Shown: positions 46,594-55,684 of the stretch, piece after piece
Position numbering within the stretch: position 1 is the stretch's first letter
Layout: every line of letters begins with the position of its first letter
From: Candidatus Latescibacterota bacterium
Lineage (GTDB): Bacteria > Latescibacterota > MWCZ01
DNA: 64,000 nucleotides
Direction: 5' to 3'
Assembly (NCBI GenBank): GCA_022706085.1
Contig: JAKJDF010000003.1
Location: forward strand, 402,879 to 466,878
The notes under the pieces: model-generated
The model's database searches: none
Seen by the model: the letters and a program-made list of their open reading frames with translations, nothing else
What the model was told of the DNA's origin: nothing
Translations under genes and position numbers: made by a program

Positions 46594-47225
46594 AATGGTC
46601 GAGAGCGTCGTTTTTGCTGTGTTCGTTCATTGTTGCCGGGGCGGCTCTTCTGAGCGGAATCAGCGCTCAAGCTCAGATGCCAGGGCCTCCGCCGGGCGGT
46701 TTTCCGGAATTCCCGCGTGGCCCCAGGCGGGGCCAGTTGAGGAACCCCACCCCGGAGGAAGAGGCAACGGCACTGGAATTTGTCCGAAGGATAGACTCGT
46801 CGCGTGTGGAACAGGTGATTGCCCTGAAAAATTCGCGTCCACACGCGTACCGCGCAATGATTCTGCGCTCCTTGAACATGGAGCGGCATGCCCGCGCTAT
46901 GGGAAGAGGAGGCGATCCCAACGAAATTCGGCAATCGGAGCAACTATTCCGAAGGATGTTTGAACTGCGCGAACAAATGGACAGGCTGTCGATCCAGTAC
47001 CGGCTGGCAACGGAGGAGAACGCGAAGAACGAGATTCGCGCGCGGTTGTCGGCAAAGGCGGGGGAACTTTTCGATGTTCAGACCGAGATGAACCGCCTCC
47101 AGATTGAACAGATTGCGGACGAACTGCGCCGCCTGCAACAACGCCTTGAACAGAGACAGGCGGCCCGCGACACGCACATCCGCCGCCAGTTGGAAATGAT
47201 GCTTTCTGACGAGGAGCCTGATTGA
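46590..47225 (+). CDS. Periplasmic Spy/CpxP-like helical protein
   Basis: A 211-residue exported protein: signal peptide (FLLCSFIVAGAALLSGISAQAQ), a Pro/Gly-rich linker (MPGPPPGGFPEFPRGPRRGQ), then long charged helices. The repeated pattern of Glu, Gln and Arg with NPTPEEEATALEF and LRRLQQRLEQRQAARDTHIR resembles the LTxxQ-type Spy/CpxP/periplasmic heavy-metal-sensor family, which are chaperones or stress sensors. It is translationally coupled to the anti-sigma gene. It may feed back on the sigma/anti-sigma pair or be the regulon's chaperone; family assignment is by pattern, not strong identity. Confidence 0.7.
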   Translation: MKWSRASFLLCSFIVAGAALLSGISAQAQMPGPPPGGFPEFPRGPRRGQLRNPTPEEEATALEFVRRIDSSRVEQVIALKNSRPHAYRAMILRSLNMERHARAMGRGGDPNEIRQSEQLFRRMFELREQMDRLSIQYRLATEENAKNEIRARLSAKAGELFDVQTEMNRLQIEQIADELRRLQQRLEQRQAARDTHIRRQLEMMLSDEEPD

Positions 47226-47241
47226 ACTCGGCGGCAGGTTT

Positions 47242-47748
47242 TCACCACCGAATCCTGCGCGCGATATCTTCTCCAAGCATCCTGCGGAGGTCTTCGCGAG
47301 CCCTCGTGGGATGTGTTCCCTTCCAGAACAAACGGCCGCACACCGGGCACTCCGTGAACAATTCCTGGGTGTCGTACACGTACTCCCATACGCGGCCTTT
47401 CACAGACTCTTTCGGAATCACCTTCACCACGACGTTGCAGCGTACGCAACGACTGAATGGCACGAACGCCGTCAGGTCGAAGTGCGTGGCCACCTGTACA
47501 AGCTGATCCGGCAACCGGTCGAATGTCACCCCGAAACGAGGAACGGGGTCGGGCAGGCCGAGCAACCCCCTGTCCCGTGTCAACACGAGCCTGCCTTCGT
47601 TGCGAGCCCGTTCCATGAGGTCCGCATCGGAAATCCATGGCTCGTATGTGACATCGGCACCGAGTAATCTCAACCAGGTGGCAAGGCGCCCGAGCATCAT
47701 ATCTGCTGCGCAAGGCGGCAGAGGAGGCAAATGCGATGGTTCATTCAT
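47242..47748 (-). CDS. Mut7-C RNAse-domain protein with zinc ribbon
   Basis: A 168-residue protein of the Mut7-C family (PIN-like fold) with C-terminal zinc ribbon. The N-terminal half has MMLGRLATWLRLLGADVTYEP-type sequence (seen as LGRLATWLRLLGADV), then DADLMERARNEGRLVLTRDR with the acidic active-site residues. Two cysteine pairs CVRC and CPVC form the ribbon. ATG 47748 is used; the TTG at 47790 would add 14 residues. It is convergent with the Spy-like gene and divergent from the DapA-like pair. RNA cleavage is inferred from the family. Confidence 0.87.
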   Translation of the reverse strand: MNEPSHLPPLPPCAADMMLGRLATWLRLLGADVTYEPWISDADLMERARNEGRLVLTRDRGLLGLPDPVPRFGVTFDRLPDQLVQVATHFDLTAFVPFSRCVRCNVVVKVIPKESVKGRVWEYVYDTQELFTECPVCGRLFWKGTHPTRAREDLRRMLGEDIARRIRW

Positions 47749-47873
47749 GCTTGTTACCCGCAGCGCGGTTGGACCCGCAAACAGGCTCAAAGTACCCTTC
47801 TGTACTGCAACCTGTGGCGACGAGTTTGATCTTCGACACCTTTTCTGTTTTTGTTCGCCTTGAGACTTGACTG

Positions 47874-48893
47874 ATGAAAGAATGGAACCGGCTGATTGCG
47901 CACCCGATCACGGGTCAGGAAAACCCGGCATACCTGCACGGGGTGATTGTTCCGATGTTTACGCCCTGCAACTCGAACGGGACTCTGGACGAAAGGGGCA
48001 TCCGTTCGTATGTGAACTACCTCGTTTCCAACGGAAGCGTGAACGCGTTGTTTGCGCGAAGCGGGCTCGGCCGCATGTACACGTTCTCCGTGACTGAAGT
48101 CCGGCGGCTCGCGGATATTGTCATTGACGAAGTATCAGACCGCCTGCCAGTGTTCGTCGGTTGTTCCGGGGAGTTGTCGCCCGATAGTCCTGAGCGACCG
48201 GACGCGCACACGTATCTTCGTCAGAGCATCGAACTGTGTCAATACGTGCAACGGAAAGGGGCGACCGCCGCCGTTCTCGTACTACCCGTGGCTCTTGTCC
48301 CGCATCGCGAGGAATTGCCGGCTGAGGTGGTTCTGGAATATTTCCGGCGTGTAGAGGCGGAAACGGATATCCCGCTCATCATCTACCAACCACCGGAAAC
48401 GACCCGCCGTTTCAGGGCAACGCCGTCGCTGATTGAGTCGGTCTCGCGTAGCGGACGGGTTGTCGGTATGAAGATTTCGACGAGCAGGATGGACGTTTTC
48501 CTGAGTTGCAGTCAGGCGGCGCGGAACGCGAATTTCGCGCTTATCGCGGGTGACGAAACGGTGTTCCTGTTCACTATCCTCGTCGGTGGAACCGGCGTTA
48601 TCGGGCAAGGATGCACGACCCATCCAGAAATACTGAAAGCGGTGTACGAGAGAACGATGGCATTTGACATGGCTGGCGCTTCAAGAGCCGCGCTCGACAC
48701 CTTCGCCGCAGTGAACGTCGCATCTGGCGAAGCCCTCGACGGCGTAGTCCTCCAGTACCTCCGGAGACAAGGGGTGGCCGTTCAGCCTTATTCAAGGGAT
48801 GGGGGACGTCCACCTTCGGAAGAAATAAGCGCACGCTTTGCCTCCAACCTGGACGCGGTGAGGTCCGGGTACCGAGATTCAATGGTCCGTTAG
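47874..48893 (+). CDS. DapA/NAL-superfamily lyase (paralogue 1)
   Basis: A 339-residue TIM-barrel aldolase of the dihydrodipicolinate synthase/N-acetylneuraminate lyase superfamily. The Schiff-base lysine is Lys200 in GMKISTS and the partner tyrosine Tyr171 in IIYQPP. The usual GTTGE-type substrate loop near residue 60-65 reads FARSGLGRMY, so it is unlikely to be a true DapA; pyruvate-linked cleavage or formation of a sugar acid is more likely. It lies 32 bases before a second paralogue with matching spacing of all catalytic residues. No signal peptide. Confidence 0.82.
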   Translation: MKEWNRLIAHPITGQENPAYLHGVIVPMFTPCNSNGTLDERGIRSYVNYLVSNGSVNALFARSGLGRMYTFSVTEVRRLADIVIDEVSDRLPVFVGCSGELSPDSPERPDAHTYLRQSIELCQYVQRKGATAAVLVLPVALVPHREELPAEVVLEYFRRVEAETDIPLIIYQPPETTRRFRATPSLIESVSRSGRVVGMKISTSRMDVFLSCSQAARNANFALIAGDETVFLFTILVGGTGVIGQGCTTHPEILKAVYERTMAFDMAGASRAALDTFAAVNVASGEALDGVVLQYLRRQGVAVQPYSRDGGRPPSEEISARFASNLDAVRSGYRDSMVR

Positions 48894-48925
48894 TGTAGTG
48901 TTCCGATTCAGGGGAGCCTAATGCA

Positions 48926-49972
48926 ATGAAGAGATGGACTGATCCCGTTGTGCAACCGTACACCGGTCGCGCGATTCCTGCGTACCTCCACGGCGTGATA
49001 ACGCCGATGTTCACGCCGTGCAATTCCGACGGATCCTTCGATGAGAAAGGTGTCCGCGCGTTCGTCGACTACCTCATCGGAACCGGCTGCATTACCACCC
49101 TGTTCGCACGTTCGGGATTGGGAAGGATGTACTCGTTTTCCTTTGACGATGTGAAATGGTTCACGGATGTCGTTCTCGATCAGGCGGCGGGGCGGATTCC
49201 CGTTATGATCGGGACGACGGGTATCTGGGGTCGTGATTTTCATCATCGTCCGGGAAATCAGATTTTCACTCGACAGAGCATAGAGCTCTCCCAATACGCT
49301 CAGAAAAAGGGCGCGGTGGCCGCAGTGCTTGTCCTCCCGATGGCGCTGCAGCCCGAGGAAGGACGTCCTCTGGAGGACACGATTTTTGCGTATTACGAAG
49401 CAGTCGCACGAGAGGTAGACCTCCCGATTATCCTCTACCAGCAGCCAGGGTTGCTGGAAGAATACTGCATGACTCCGCCCTTGCTGGAACGCCTTCTGAC
49501 CATCAAGAACATCGCGGGTATGAAGTACTCGACGGGCGACATGGTGAAGTTCAGCGAGCTTACGATGGTTGCCCGGCACACCGATTTCGCGTTTATCGCC
49601 GGGGACGAGCTCGCGTTTTTCTTTGCCATGATGCTTGGAGCGAGCGGGGTTATCGGACAGGGTTGTGACGTCAACCCGGAGACACTGCGTGCGGTGTACG
49701 ACAGGATGATGGAACGTGATTTCGCGGGCGCACTTGAAGCTCATTATGATTGCATACGCGCGGGCCAGATCTCAGAGGGGTACGATTGCGTCATCAGCGG
49801 GTTTCGGTACGTGGCTGGCAAGGGCGTCAAGGTACAACCGTTTACTTGCGGACACGGTGTCTCCGATTATCCGGTGCAGCAACCCGTGATACCAGACGAT
49901 TGGATGGCGAGTTTCTCCCAGGGAATGGATGCCCTTCGTGGAAAGTACCCCCCGGTTAACCCCTGGGCGTAG
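48926..49972 (+). CDS. DapA/NAL-superfamily lyase (paralogue 2)
   Basis: A 348-residue paralogue of the gene just upstream. Tyr171 (ILYQQPG) and Lys200 (GMKYSTGD) fall at identical positions, and it shares AYLHGVI, PMFTPCNS, LFARSGLGRMY and the C-terminal layout, pointing to tandem duplication. As in the partner the GxxGE loop is replaced. Sequence has drifted elsewhere (for example HHRPGNQIFTRQSIELSQYA), so substrate or subunit roles may differ; a heteromeric enzyme is possible. ATG 48926 has GGGGAG upstream. A 9-bp stem-loop follows its stop. Confidence 0.82.
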   Translation: MKRWTDPVVQPYTGRAIPAYLHGVITPMFTPCNSDGSFDEKGVRAFVDYLIGTGCITTLFARSGLGRMYSFSFDDVKWFTDVVLDQAAGRIPVMIGTTGIWGRDFHHRPGNQIFTRQSIELSQYAQKKGAVAAVLVLPMALQPEEGRPLEDTIFAYYEAVAREVDLPIILYQQPGLLEEYCMTPPLLERLLTIKNIAGMKYSTGDMVKFSELTMVARHTDFAFIAGDELAFFFAMMLGASGVIGQGCDVNPETLRAVYDRMMERDFAGALEAHYDCIRAGQISEGYDCVISGFRYVAGKGVKVQPFTCGHGVSDYPVQQPVIPDDWMASFSQGMDALRGKYPPVNPWA

Positions 49973-49987
49973 GTTTGGCGCTAACAC

Positions 49988-50013
49988 GGAAGGCGCCGAT
50001 CCAAGCGCCTTCC
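49988..50013. terminator. Bidirectional 9-bp stem-loop between convergent genes
   Basis: GGAAGGCGC (49988-49996) pairs perfectly with GCGCCTTCC (50005-50013) around an eight-base loop, 15 bases after the second lyase stop and 15 bases before the end of pyrD. Only TTCGATCC follows, so termination would rely mainly on the stem. Confidence 0.6.
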
Positions 50014-50028
50014 TTCGATCCTCGCACC

Positions 50029-50955
50029 CTATGCCTTCAGTTCCCCGATGAGTGATCGCACTGAACCAATGCCCTCCTGAATGCAGAATTCCCTCAGCTC
50101 AGAGATCACTCTGGGCGCGACCCACGGATCGACAAAGTTTCCGGTGCCTATCTGAATTGCGGAAGCCCCGGCGAGCAGGAATTCGACAACGTCGGTACCC
50201 GTCATGATTCCACCGATGCCGACCACCGGTATGCGCACGGACCTGCTGGTTTTCCACACCATCGCCAGTGCGACCGGTTTCACTGCGGGACCGGACAACC
50301 CTCCCGTCACGTTGCCAAGTACCGGTTTTCTTTTTCTTGGGTCAATCGCCATTCCCCTGATCGTGTTGATCAGGGAAACCGCGTCTCCACCCCCCTGCTC
50401 CACACCGCGCGCGATTTCCGTGACATCCGTGACGTTGGGACTGAGTTTGGCAATAACAGGGAAAGGGCACTCTTCTTTGACGCGTCGAACGACTTGCTCC
50501 ACCCGGGACGGCGCGGTGCCAAAATCGAGTCCGTACGACACGTTGGGGCAGGACACGTTGAGTTCGACTGCAGCCACACCTTCCTCCCGGGCCACACGTG
50601 CCGCGAGTCTGACGTACCCTTCCGTGGTTTCGCCCGCGATGTTGACGATCACCGGGCAACCGGCCTGACGAAGCTCGGGAAGCGCCTCCCGCAGGAACAC
50701 ATCCACGCCGGGATTGGGCAATCCGATGGCATTCAGCATCCCTCCGGCCGTCTCGCACACTCGCGGAGGCGGATTGCCTGCCCGCGGCAGCTCAGTGATT
50801 GTCTTGGAGACAATTCCACCCAGGATCGAAAGGTCGTACAATCGTGCCATCTCGCGACCGTAGGCAAATGTCCCCGACGCCACGAGAACAGGATTGGCGA
50901 GGTCAAGAGCACCTATTGACGTACGAAGATCCGGGCTCAACGTCGTGCCTGTCAT
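50029..50955 (-). CDS. pyrD: Dihydroorotate dehydrogenase, class 1B
   Basis: Oxidises dihydroorotate to orotate in pyrimidine synthesis with FMN. The 308-residue TIM barrel shows NPVLVASGTFAYG, NAIGLPNPGVD, and NVSCPNVSYG with the catalytic Cys that marks class 1 enzymes; the substrate lysine is in VSKTITE and FMN-binding GIGGIMTGTDVVEFLLAGAS lies near the C-terminus. Class 1B forms normally pair with PyrK, which is not in this window. ATG 50955 is used; GTG 50970 adds five residues. It is divergent from the DegT gene. Confidence 0.94.
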   Translation of the reverse strand: MTGTTLSPDLRTSIGALDLANPVLVASGTFAYGREMARLYDLSILGGIVSKTITELPRAGNPPPRVCETAGGMLNAIGLPNPGVDVFLREALPELRQAGCPVIVNIAGETTEGYVRLAARVAREEGVAAVELNVSCPNVSYGLDFGTAPSRVEQVVRRVKEECPFPVIAKLSPNVTDVTEIARGVEQGGGDAVSLINTIRGMAIDPRKRKPVLGNVTGGLSGPAVKPVALAMVWKTSRSVRIPVVGIGGIMTGTDVVEFLLAGASAIQIGTGNFVDPWVAPRVISELREFCIQEGIGSVRSLIGELKA

Positions 50956-50995
50956 CGGTATGGATCCCACGAAGTCAGACTATTGCTTCTTTCGA

Positions 50996-51025
50996 ATAAT
51001 ACGGATCAGGTTCGGTCTTTGCCAG
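50996..51025 (-). promoter_or_regulatory. Candidate promoter of pyrD
   Basis: On the minus strand CTGGCA (51020-51025; four of six) and TATTAT (50996-51001; five of six) are 18 nt apart, about 40 bases upstream of the pyrD start. The facing plus-strand gene has no equally good element. Confidence 0.42.
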
Positions 51026-51159
51026 CCTCTCGGAGGCCTCGAAAGGCGTTGGAGCGCGGTTGGCCAACCGTTAGCTTCATGTTCGGACCGCGAGTAGGCG
51101 ATTTGTGGGGGATAATGTGCACGGGTCAACCGTAAACGATGAGTCCGGAAGGAAGGGAA

Positions 51160-52413
51160 ATGGACGCGAGAAAGAAAGCACAGGTATTCGTGCAGACGGC
51201 GGTTGCACCTTTGAACGAACTCGACCGCTGGGTGCAAGTCGGCGAAGAAGAAGCCCGTCAGGTGTACGAAATGACCCTGAAAAACGAGCTATCCGGGGGA
51301 ACGGAACAAGTTCGTGCGTTTGAGAACGAATTCAGGGAGTTCACCGGCCTCAAACACGCAATATCCGTGATCAACGGTACCGCTGCAATCTGGAGCGCGA
51401 TGTACGGCTGCTACGTGGGTCCGGGAGATGAGGTAATCTGCCCCGTGTACACGTGGCTCTGCAGTATCACCCCCGCGCCAATGCTGGGTGCGAAACCCGT
51501 ATTCTGCGACGTTTCGCCGCACACGCTCCTCATGGATCCCGAGGATGTGAAAAAGAAGATCACATCGCGCACCAGGGCTATTGTTGCGGTGCATCTGTGG
51601 GGAATGGTCTGCGACATGCAGGCTCTTGGTGCGATAAGTCAGGAAAGCGGAATCCCGATTATCGAGGATTGCTCGCACGCGCACGGTGCCCTCTTTCGGG
51701 GGCGGGTGGTCGGGGCCATAGGCAAAGTTGGCACGTGGAGCATGCAGGGTTCGAAAGCAGTGAGCGCCGGAGAAGGAGGCGTGCTGGCGACAGACGATGA
51801 TGAGGTGTTTGACCGCGCGTGCATGATCGGACAGGTGAACCGCGCGGCGGGTCTGGACCTCGTCTCGGCCAAATATCAGAAGTATCAGCCGCTGGGGCTG
51901 GGCATCAAATTCCGTGCACACCCGCTCGGAATCGGCATTGCGAGGGTTCAGTTGCGCAAACTCGGGCTTCTGAACTCAGGCAGAGGCGCGTACATCGAAG
52001 CGGTTGAAAAGGCACTGAAGGAGATTCCAGGACTCGATCCCGTCACGTTGACCGAAGGCACGAAACGCGGCGGTTATTACGGATTTCCAGCGATTTTCCG
52101 CGCAGAGCAAGTTCCAGGGGTAACGCGGGACCAGTACGTGGATGCACTTCGCGCCCAAGGTGTACCCGCTTCATCGAGTCCTTACGACCTTCTGCATCGC
52201 CTCCCTTATTTTGCCGAGGGCATGGACGTGTTCGGATTCGGGCGCGGCGTCATGTGCGAGGACTACACAGGGTACAAAGAAGGGGATTTCCCCGGGGCGG
52301 AGGAAATGCACAGGAACGTCGTCTTCCTGCCGGTGTTGACCGACCCTGTGGAAGGTGCGACGGAAGAAATCATTCGTCGCATTCGAAAGGGGGTTGAATC
52401 CCTTGGATTCTAA
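51160..52413 (+). CDS. DegT/DnrJ/EryC1/StrS-family PLP aminotransferase
   Basis: A 417-residue PLP enzyme of the sugar aminotransferase family. PLP lysine is Lys199 in MQGSKAVSAGEGG; IIEDCSHAHGA has the PLP-binding Asp, and NGTAAIWSAMYG and YTWLCSITP form the phosphate and ring pockets. Family members aminate keto sugars or scyllo-inosose, or act as dehydratases. ATG 51160 follows GGAAGG; ATG 51139 is a weaker start. The next gene starts inside its 3' end. With no nucleotide-sugar genes nearby its substrate may be a free keto-sugar or keto-inositol, which is inference. Confidence 0.88.
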   Translation: MDARKKAQVFVQTAVAPLNELDRWVQVGEEEARQVYEMTLKNELSGGTEQVRAFENEFREFTGLKHAISVINGTAAIWSAMYGCYVGPGDEVICPVYTWLCSITPAPMLGAKPVFCDVSPHTLLMDPEDVKKKITSRTRAIVAVHLWGMVCDMQALGAISQESGIPIIEDCSHAHGALFRGRVVGAIGKVGTWSMQGSKAVSAGEGGVLATDDDEVFDRACMIGQVNRAAGLDLVSAKYQKYQPLGLGIKFRAHPLGIGIARVQLRKLGLLNSGRGAYIEAVEKALKEIPGLDPVTLTEGTKRGGYYGFPAIFRAEQVPGVTRDQYVDALRAQGVPASSSPYDLLHRLPYFAEGMDVFGFGRGVMCEDYTGYKEGDFPGAEEMHRNVVFLPVLTDPVEGATEEIIRRIRKGVESLGF

Positions 52414-53587
52414 GAGCCATGCCGCAACTCCTGCGGGCAGCGCAGGCAGGTGGATTGGGTTCTCGTCGCGGAAAACCGAGTACGCGTGCGCCAAGATAGG
52501 TTTTGTGCGACCCGACGGCACTGGCCTCCATTTCCCGCACCTCGATATTCCCGGACAGGTGAGCTGGCACGCAGGTCCTGCGTTCGCTGACGGTGACCGC
52601 ATAATCCTTCACAGCGTGGAGAACTCGGAGACGTGGAAACACCAGTCACGATCCAATCTGTGGATATACCGGATTTCCAGCGGCGAACTGACGGCCGTAT
52701 CGCTCAAGCGCCGGCCGGCCGAATTCATGCCACCCGCGCTTTTGCTGCCCGGCGACGAACGCGTGGTGATCAATCCCATAATTCGGGGCAATCAGTGCAT
52801 CGTCACGATGAACCTGGATGGCAGTGACCCGGTCTATGTAACGAAGCCGGAGGACGGCTTTGCGTACGGAACCACACTCTCACCGGACGGCAACTTGTTC
52901 GCGTTCCACATTGCTGGGCCGCCCAACTACTTTGCGTGCGTTGCTCGCATCGACGGAGGAAACCGGCGCGTCGTCGCATGGGACCCTGAGGTGCTCTTCT
53001 TTGCACCGAGGTGGTCGAGAAACGGGGACTGGCTCGTACTTGAGGGGTGTTTCAGCGGAAAAGACCCCGAGCATTTTGCAGCGGACCTTTACCTCGTACG
53101 ACCGGACGGTGGGGAACTACACCCGGTAACATCTGGTCAGAGCCACTGGTTTGCCGCGGCATATGGCAACCAGAGAAGCCGGAGCGGAGGATCCAATGTC
53201 GCGAACTGGTCGCCATCTGAAGACGTGGTTTCGTACACGCGGTTGGCCCCGGGTTCCCGGACGGCGTGGAAGCACATTGAACACCCCGAAGAGGATGACC
53301 ATTTCAATCGGGCGTACGAACCAGAGAAAGCTCGCGGCGGAACTCATTTGTGCGTCCTTGATCCCTTCGACAGGTCGTGTCGTCACCTCACCGAAATGAG
53401 AGAAGGCGTGTGGGACATGAGGGCGGTGTGGTCGCCGGACGGTGCGCTGATCGCATTCTGCCGCGCACACGTCGGGCAACCGCCGGGGCTCTGGGTTATG
53501 CGTGCGGATGGGACACAGCCCCGTTTGCTGACGACCGGCAAAGAGGGTCTGGGCGCAGACCACCCCGGGTGGATCTGTGCGAGATAA
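52403..53587 (+). CDS. PD40/TolB-like beta-propeller protein
   Basis: A 394-residue protein made of WD40-like PD40 repeats (GTTLSPDGNLFAFHI, FAPRWSRNGDWLVLEG, ADLYLVRPDGGELHPV, RAVWSPDGALIAFCRA) and no signal peptide. It resembles oligogalacturonate lyase-like propellers in length and ends HPGW, but the diagnostic N-terminal histidine region of that family is not evident. TTG 52403 is used because GGGGG lies nine bases upstream; it overlaps the aminotransferase gene by 11 nt. A carbohydrate-binding or lyase role fits the operon but is not shown. Confidence 0.65.
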   Translation: MDSKSHAATPAGSAGRWIGFSSRKTEYACAKIGFVRPDGTGLHFPHLDIPGQVSWHAGPAFADGDRIILHSVENSETWKHQSRSNLWIYRISSGELTAVSLKRRPAEFMPPALLLPGDERVVINPIIRGNQCIVTMNLDGSDPVYVTKPEDGFAYGTTLSPDGNLFAFHIAGPPNYFACVARIDGGNRRVVAWDPEVLFFAPRWSRNGDWLVLEGCFSGKDPEHFAADLYLVRPDGGELHPVTSGQSHWFAAAYGNQRSRSGGSNVANWSPSEDVVSYTRLAPGSRTAWKHIEHPEEDDHFNRAYEPEKARGGTHLCVLDPFDRSCRHLTEMREGVWDMRAVWSPDGALIAFCRAHVGQPPGLWVMRADGTQPRLLTTGKEGLGADHPGWICAR

Positions 53588-53644
53588 ATGGTATGGTCTC
53601 CGGGCGGTATTGCGCCCAAACCTGCTGATTGAGGAAAAACGTTG

Positions 53645-55666
53645 ATGGGAACGCAGGAATCCGGGCGTAGCCCGGTCGACTGGTACACGTCAGACCCGTG
53701 GAAAGCGTATTTCGGGTGGTTGAGCCCGCGCTGGGCCGAGCCCCGGGAAGACTTCGATCCGGAGGGTTGGTGCGACGCTCTGGTGGATGGCGGTTTCCGT
53801 ACGGCCGTTGTTCACGCAAAACATCATGATGGTATTTGCTTTTTCCCGTCTCGATTCCGATCCGCGCAACCGGCGCGGGATTTCTTCGGCGAAATCGTTC
53901 GCGCAGCGAGAAAGCGCGGGATCCGCGTCGTAGCGTATTACTCCACGACGTTTGACACATGGACGTGGGAGGAACACCCGGAGTGGTCATGCTGTGAACA
54001 AGATGGGGCCATAACGGTACTCACGCGTTTTCCGTTTCCCATCGGAGTCTGTTGCCACGTCAATCCCGGGTACAGGCAATTCCTGTTGGGCCAACTAGAG
54101 GAAATTCAGAATGCGTATGACACGGACGGCTTCTGGATGGACGGATTCGACTATACCGGATACCCATCGCGGGCGTGCTTTTGCCATTTCTGCCGCGAGC
54201 GATTCGCGGAAGAGAACGCAGGGATGTCGCTGGACTCCGCGTACCTGTCTGACAAGCTGCGACTGTGGCAGAGAGATGTGTTCCTCGAACTCATGAAGGA
54301 CATAGTGTCGATCGCGAGTCAGGGACGAGTGGATCGTGTAGTGGTGTACAATAATGCGGGAACGAACCTTGAACTTGGGTACGAACGGATCGATGAGCTT
54401 TGTTCGCTGAACTCCATGGAGGCGCATTCTGCCATCGGGAAAAGCCTTACCGCTCGGTTGCTGGCGGGGCAGCGAAAACCGTTCGAGATTTACACACCGG
54501 TTGCAGACAAGGTGTTCTCATGGACGCCCCGGAGCACACCGTTGCTGAAACTGGAAGCCGCGGTCGTCGCCGCTCACGGAGGTTCCACCCTTGCAGGGCT
54601 GGATATTACTGCCTCCGGGCGACTCCCCGGGTACCAGACCCCGCAAATGGCGGAAGTGGGAGCATTTGTCCGCGAAGTAACTGGCATATGCCAGAATGCA
54701 GACCCGCTGTACGATGTAGGCGTCCTGATCCCGAAGGACCAATGGAAAGACGAACGGGGTTCGTGGGCGGTGTGTCTTTTGAAGCACCACCACGCGTTCT
54801 GCCAGGTGCCACTTCATGTTCGGGATTTCTCTGCATTCCGTGTTGTCGTGGTGGCAGATGGTTACGAAATGACTGATGATTTGGCAGTGGCTCTGGAGGA
54901 GTACGTCTCACAAGGTGGAAATGTGGTCGTGGAATGTAACGGCGCGGGAGTGTGTACTCAGTACGGAGATAGATTCCTTCTTTCAAAGCTGCTCGGGGTC
55001 ACACCAAATGGGCGCCATGGTTTCGACGTTTCGTACATCGGGGGAATCGCGCGGGAACTCGCGAACGGGCTGTGGGAAGGCCCGATTCGCGCGGGTGCAG
55101 ACGGCTGGCGAGTCGTACCTGTGACAGCTCGAGTTTTCGCCCGTTATGTCTACCCGGTGGCCCGTTACTCCTCACAACGCTGGATCTGGAGAGAGCCGAA
55201 CGCACCTCGCGCGGAGATTTCAGACGACGCCGCAATCACCGTGAATCATTTTGGCAAAGGAAAGGCGGTGTTTGTGGCGTTTCCAGCAGGTATTGACGAG
55301 GCGCCGCAACGCCGCGGTGTTATGAAGCTTTGTTCGAACATTGTCTCGTACCTCTGCCCGGAGGAATTGTGGCGCACGGACGCTCCTTCCGGTGTGGAAA
55401 TAGTGCTGAGCAAGAAGGAAGGGAAATATGTTCTCCACGTTTTGAACCACTACGTTGACATGAGCAGTCGATTCGACGCGGGAGACGATTCGATTCCCTC
55501 ACTCGCGGGTTTTGATATTCTCGTGAATACGAAACGAATTGGAGGCGCGAGGAAGATAACACGTGCCTCAACTGGCGCATCGGTTCCGCCGGAACGATTT
55601 AATGATTATATGCGCATACACGTAGATATGCTGAAAATTCATGAAATGTACCTGCTGGAACCTTGA
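53645..55666 (+). CDS. Putative glycoside hydrolase (TIM barrel, GH29/GH42-like)
   Basis: A 673-residue protein without signal peptide. The N-terminal half is a TIM barrel: VVHAKHHDGICFFPS resembles the alpha-fucosidase AKHHDGF segment, and TDGFWMDGFDYTG contains the likely catalytic Asp166. Just after it the cysteine cluster CFCHFC is seen, a feature of some uncharacterised alpha-amylase-like hydrolases. The C-terminal half (about 370-590) looks like a beta-galactosidase trimerisation/glutamine-amidotransferase-like domain (FRVVVVADGYEMTDDLAVALEE split here, then NHFGKGKAVFVAFPAG). ATG 53645 follows GAGGA. Substrate unknown; fucosides or galactosides suggested by relatives. Confidence 0.65.
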   Translation: MGTQESGRSPVDWYTSDPWKAYFGWLSPRWAEPREDFDPEGWCDALVDGGFRTAVVHAKHHDGICFFPSRFRSAQPARDFFGEIVRAARKRGIRVVAYYSTTFDTWTWEEHPEWSCCEQDGAITVLTRFPFPIGVCCHVNPGYRQFLLGQLEEIQNAYDTDGFWMDGFDYTGYPSRACFCHFCRERFAEENAGMSLDSAYLSDKLRLWQRDVFLELMKDIVSIASQGRVDRVVVYNNAGTNLELGYERIDELCSLNSMEAHSAIGKSLTARLLAGQRKPFEIYTPVADKVFSWTPRSTPLLKLEAAVVAAHGGSTLAGLDITASGRLPGYQTPQMAEVGAFVREVTGICQNADPLYDVGVLIPKDQWKDERGSWAVCLLKHHHAFCQVPLHVRDFSAFRVVVVADGYEMTDDLAVALEEYVSQGGNVVVECNGAGVCTQYGDRFLLSKLLGVTPNGRHGFDVSYIGGIARELANGLWEGPIRAGADGWRVVPVTARVFARYVYPVARYSSQRWIWREPNAPRAEISDDAAITVNHFGKGKAVFVAFPAGIDEAPQRRGVMKLCSNIVSYLCPEELWRTDAPSGVEIVLSKKEGKYVLHVLNHYVDMSSRFDAGDDSIPSLAGFDILVNTKRIGGARKITRASTGASVPPERFNDYMRIHVDMLKIHEMYLLEP

Positions 55667-55684
55667 CTCCAGAGGAGAACCAAC

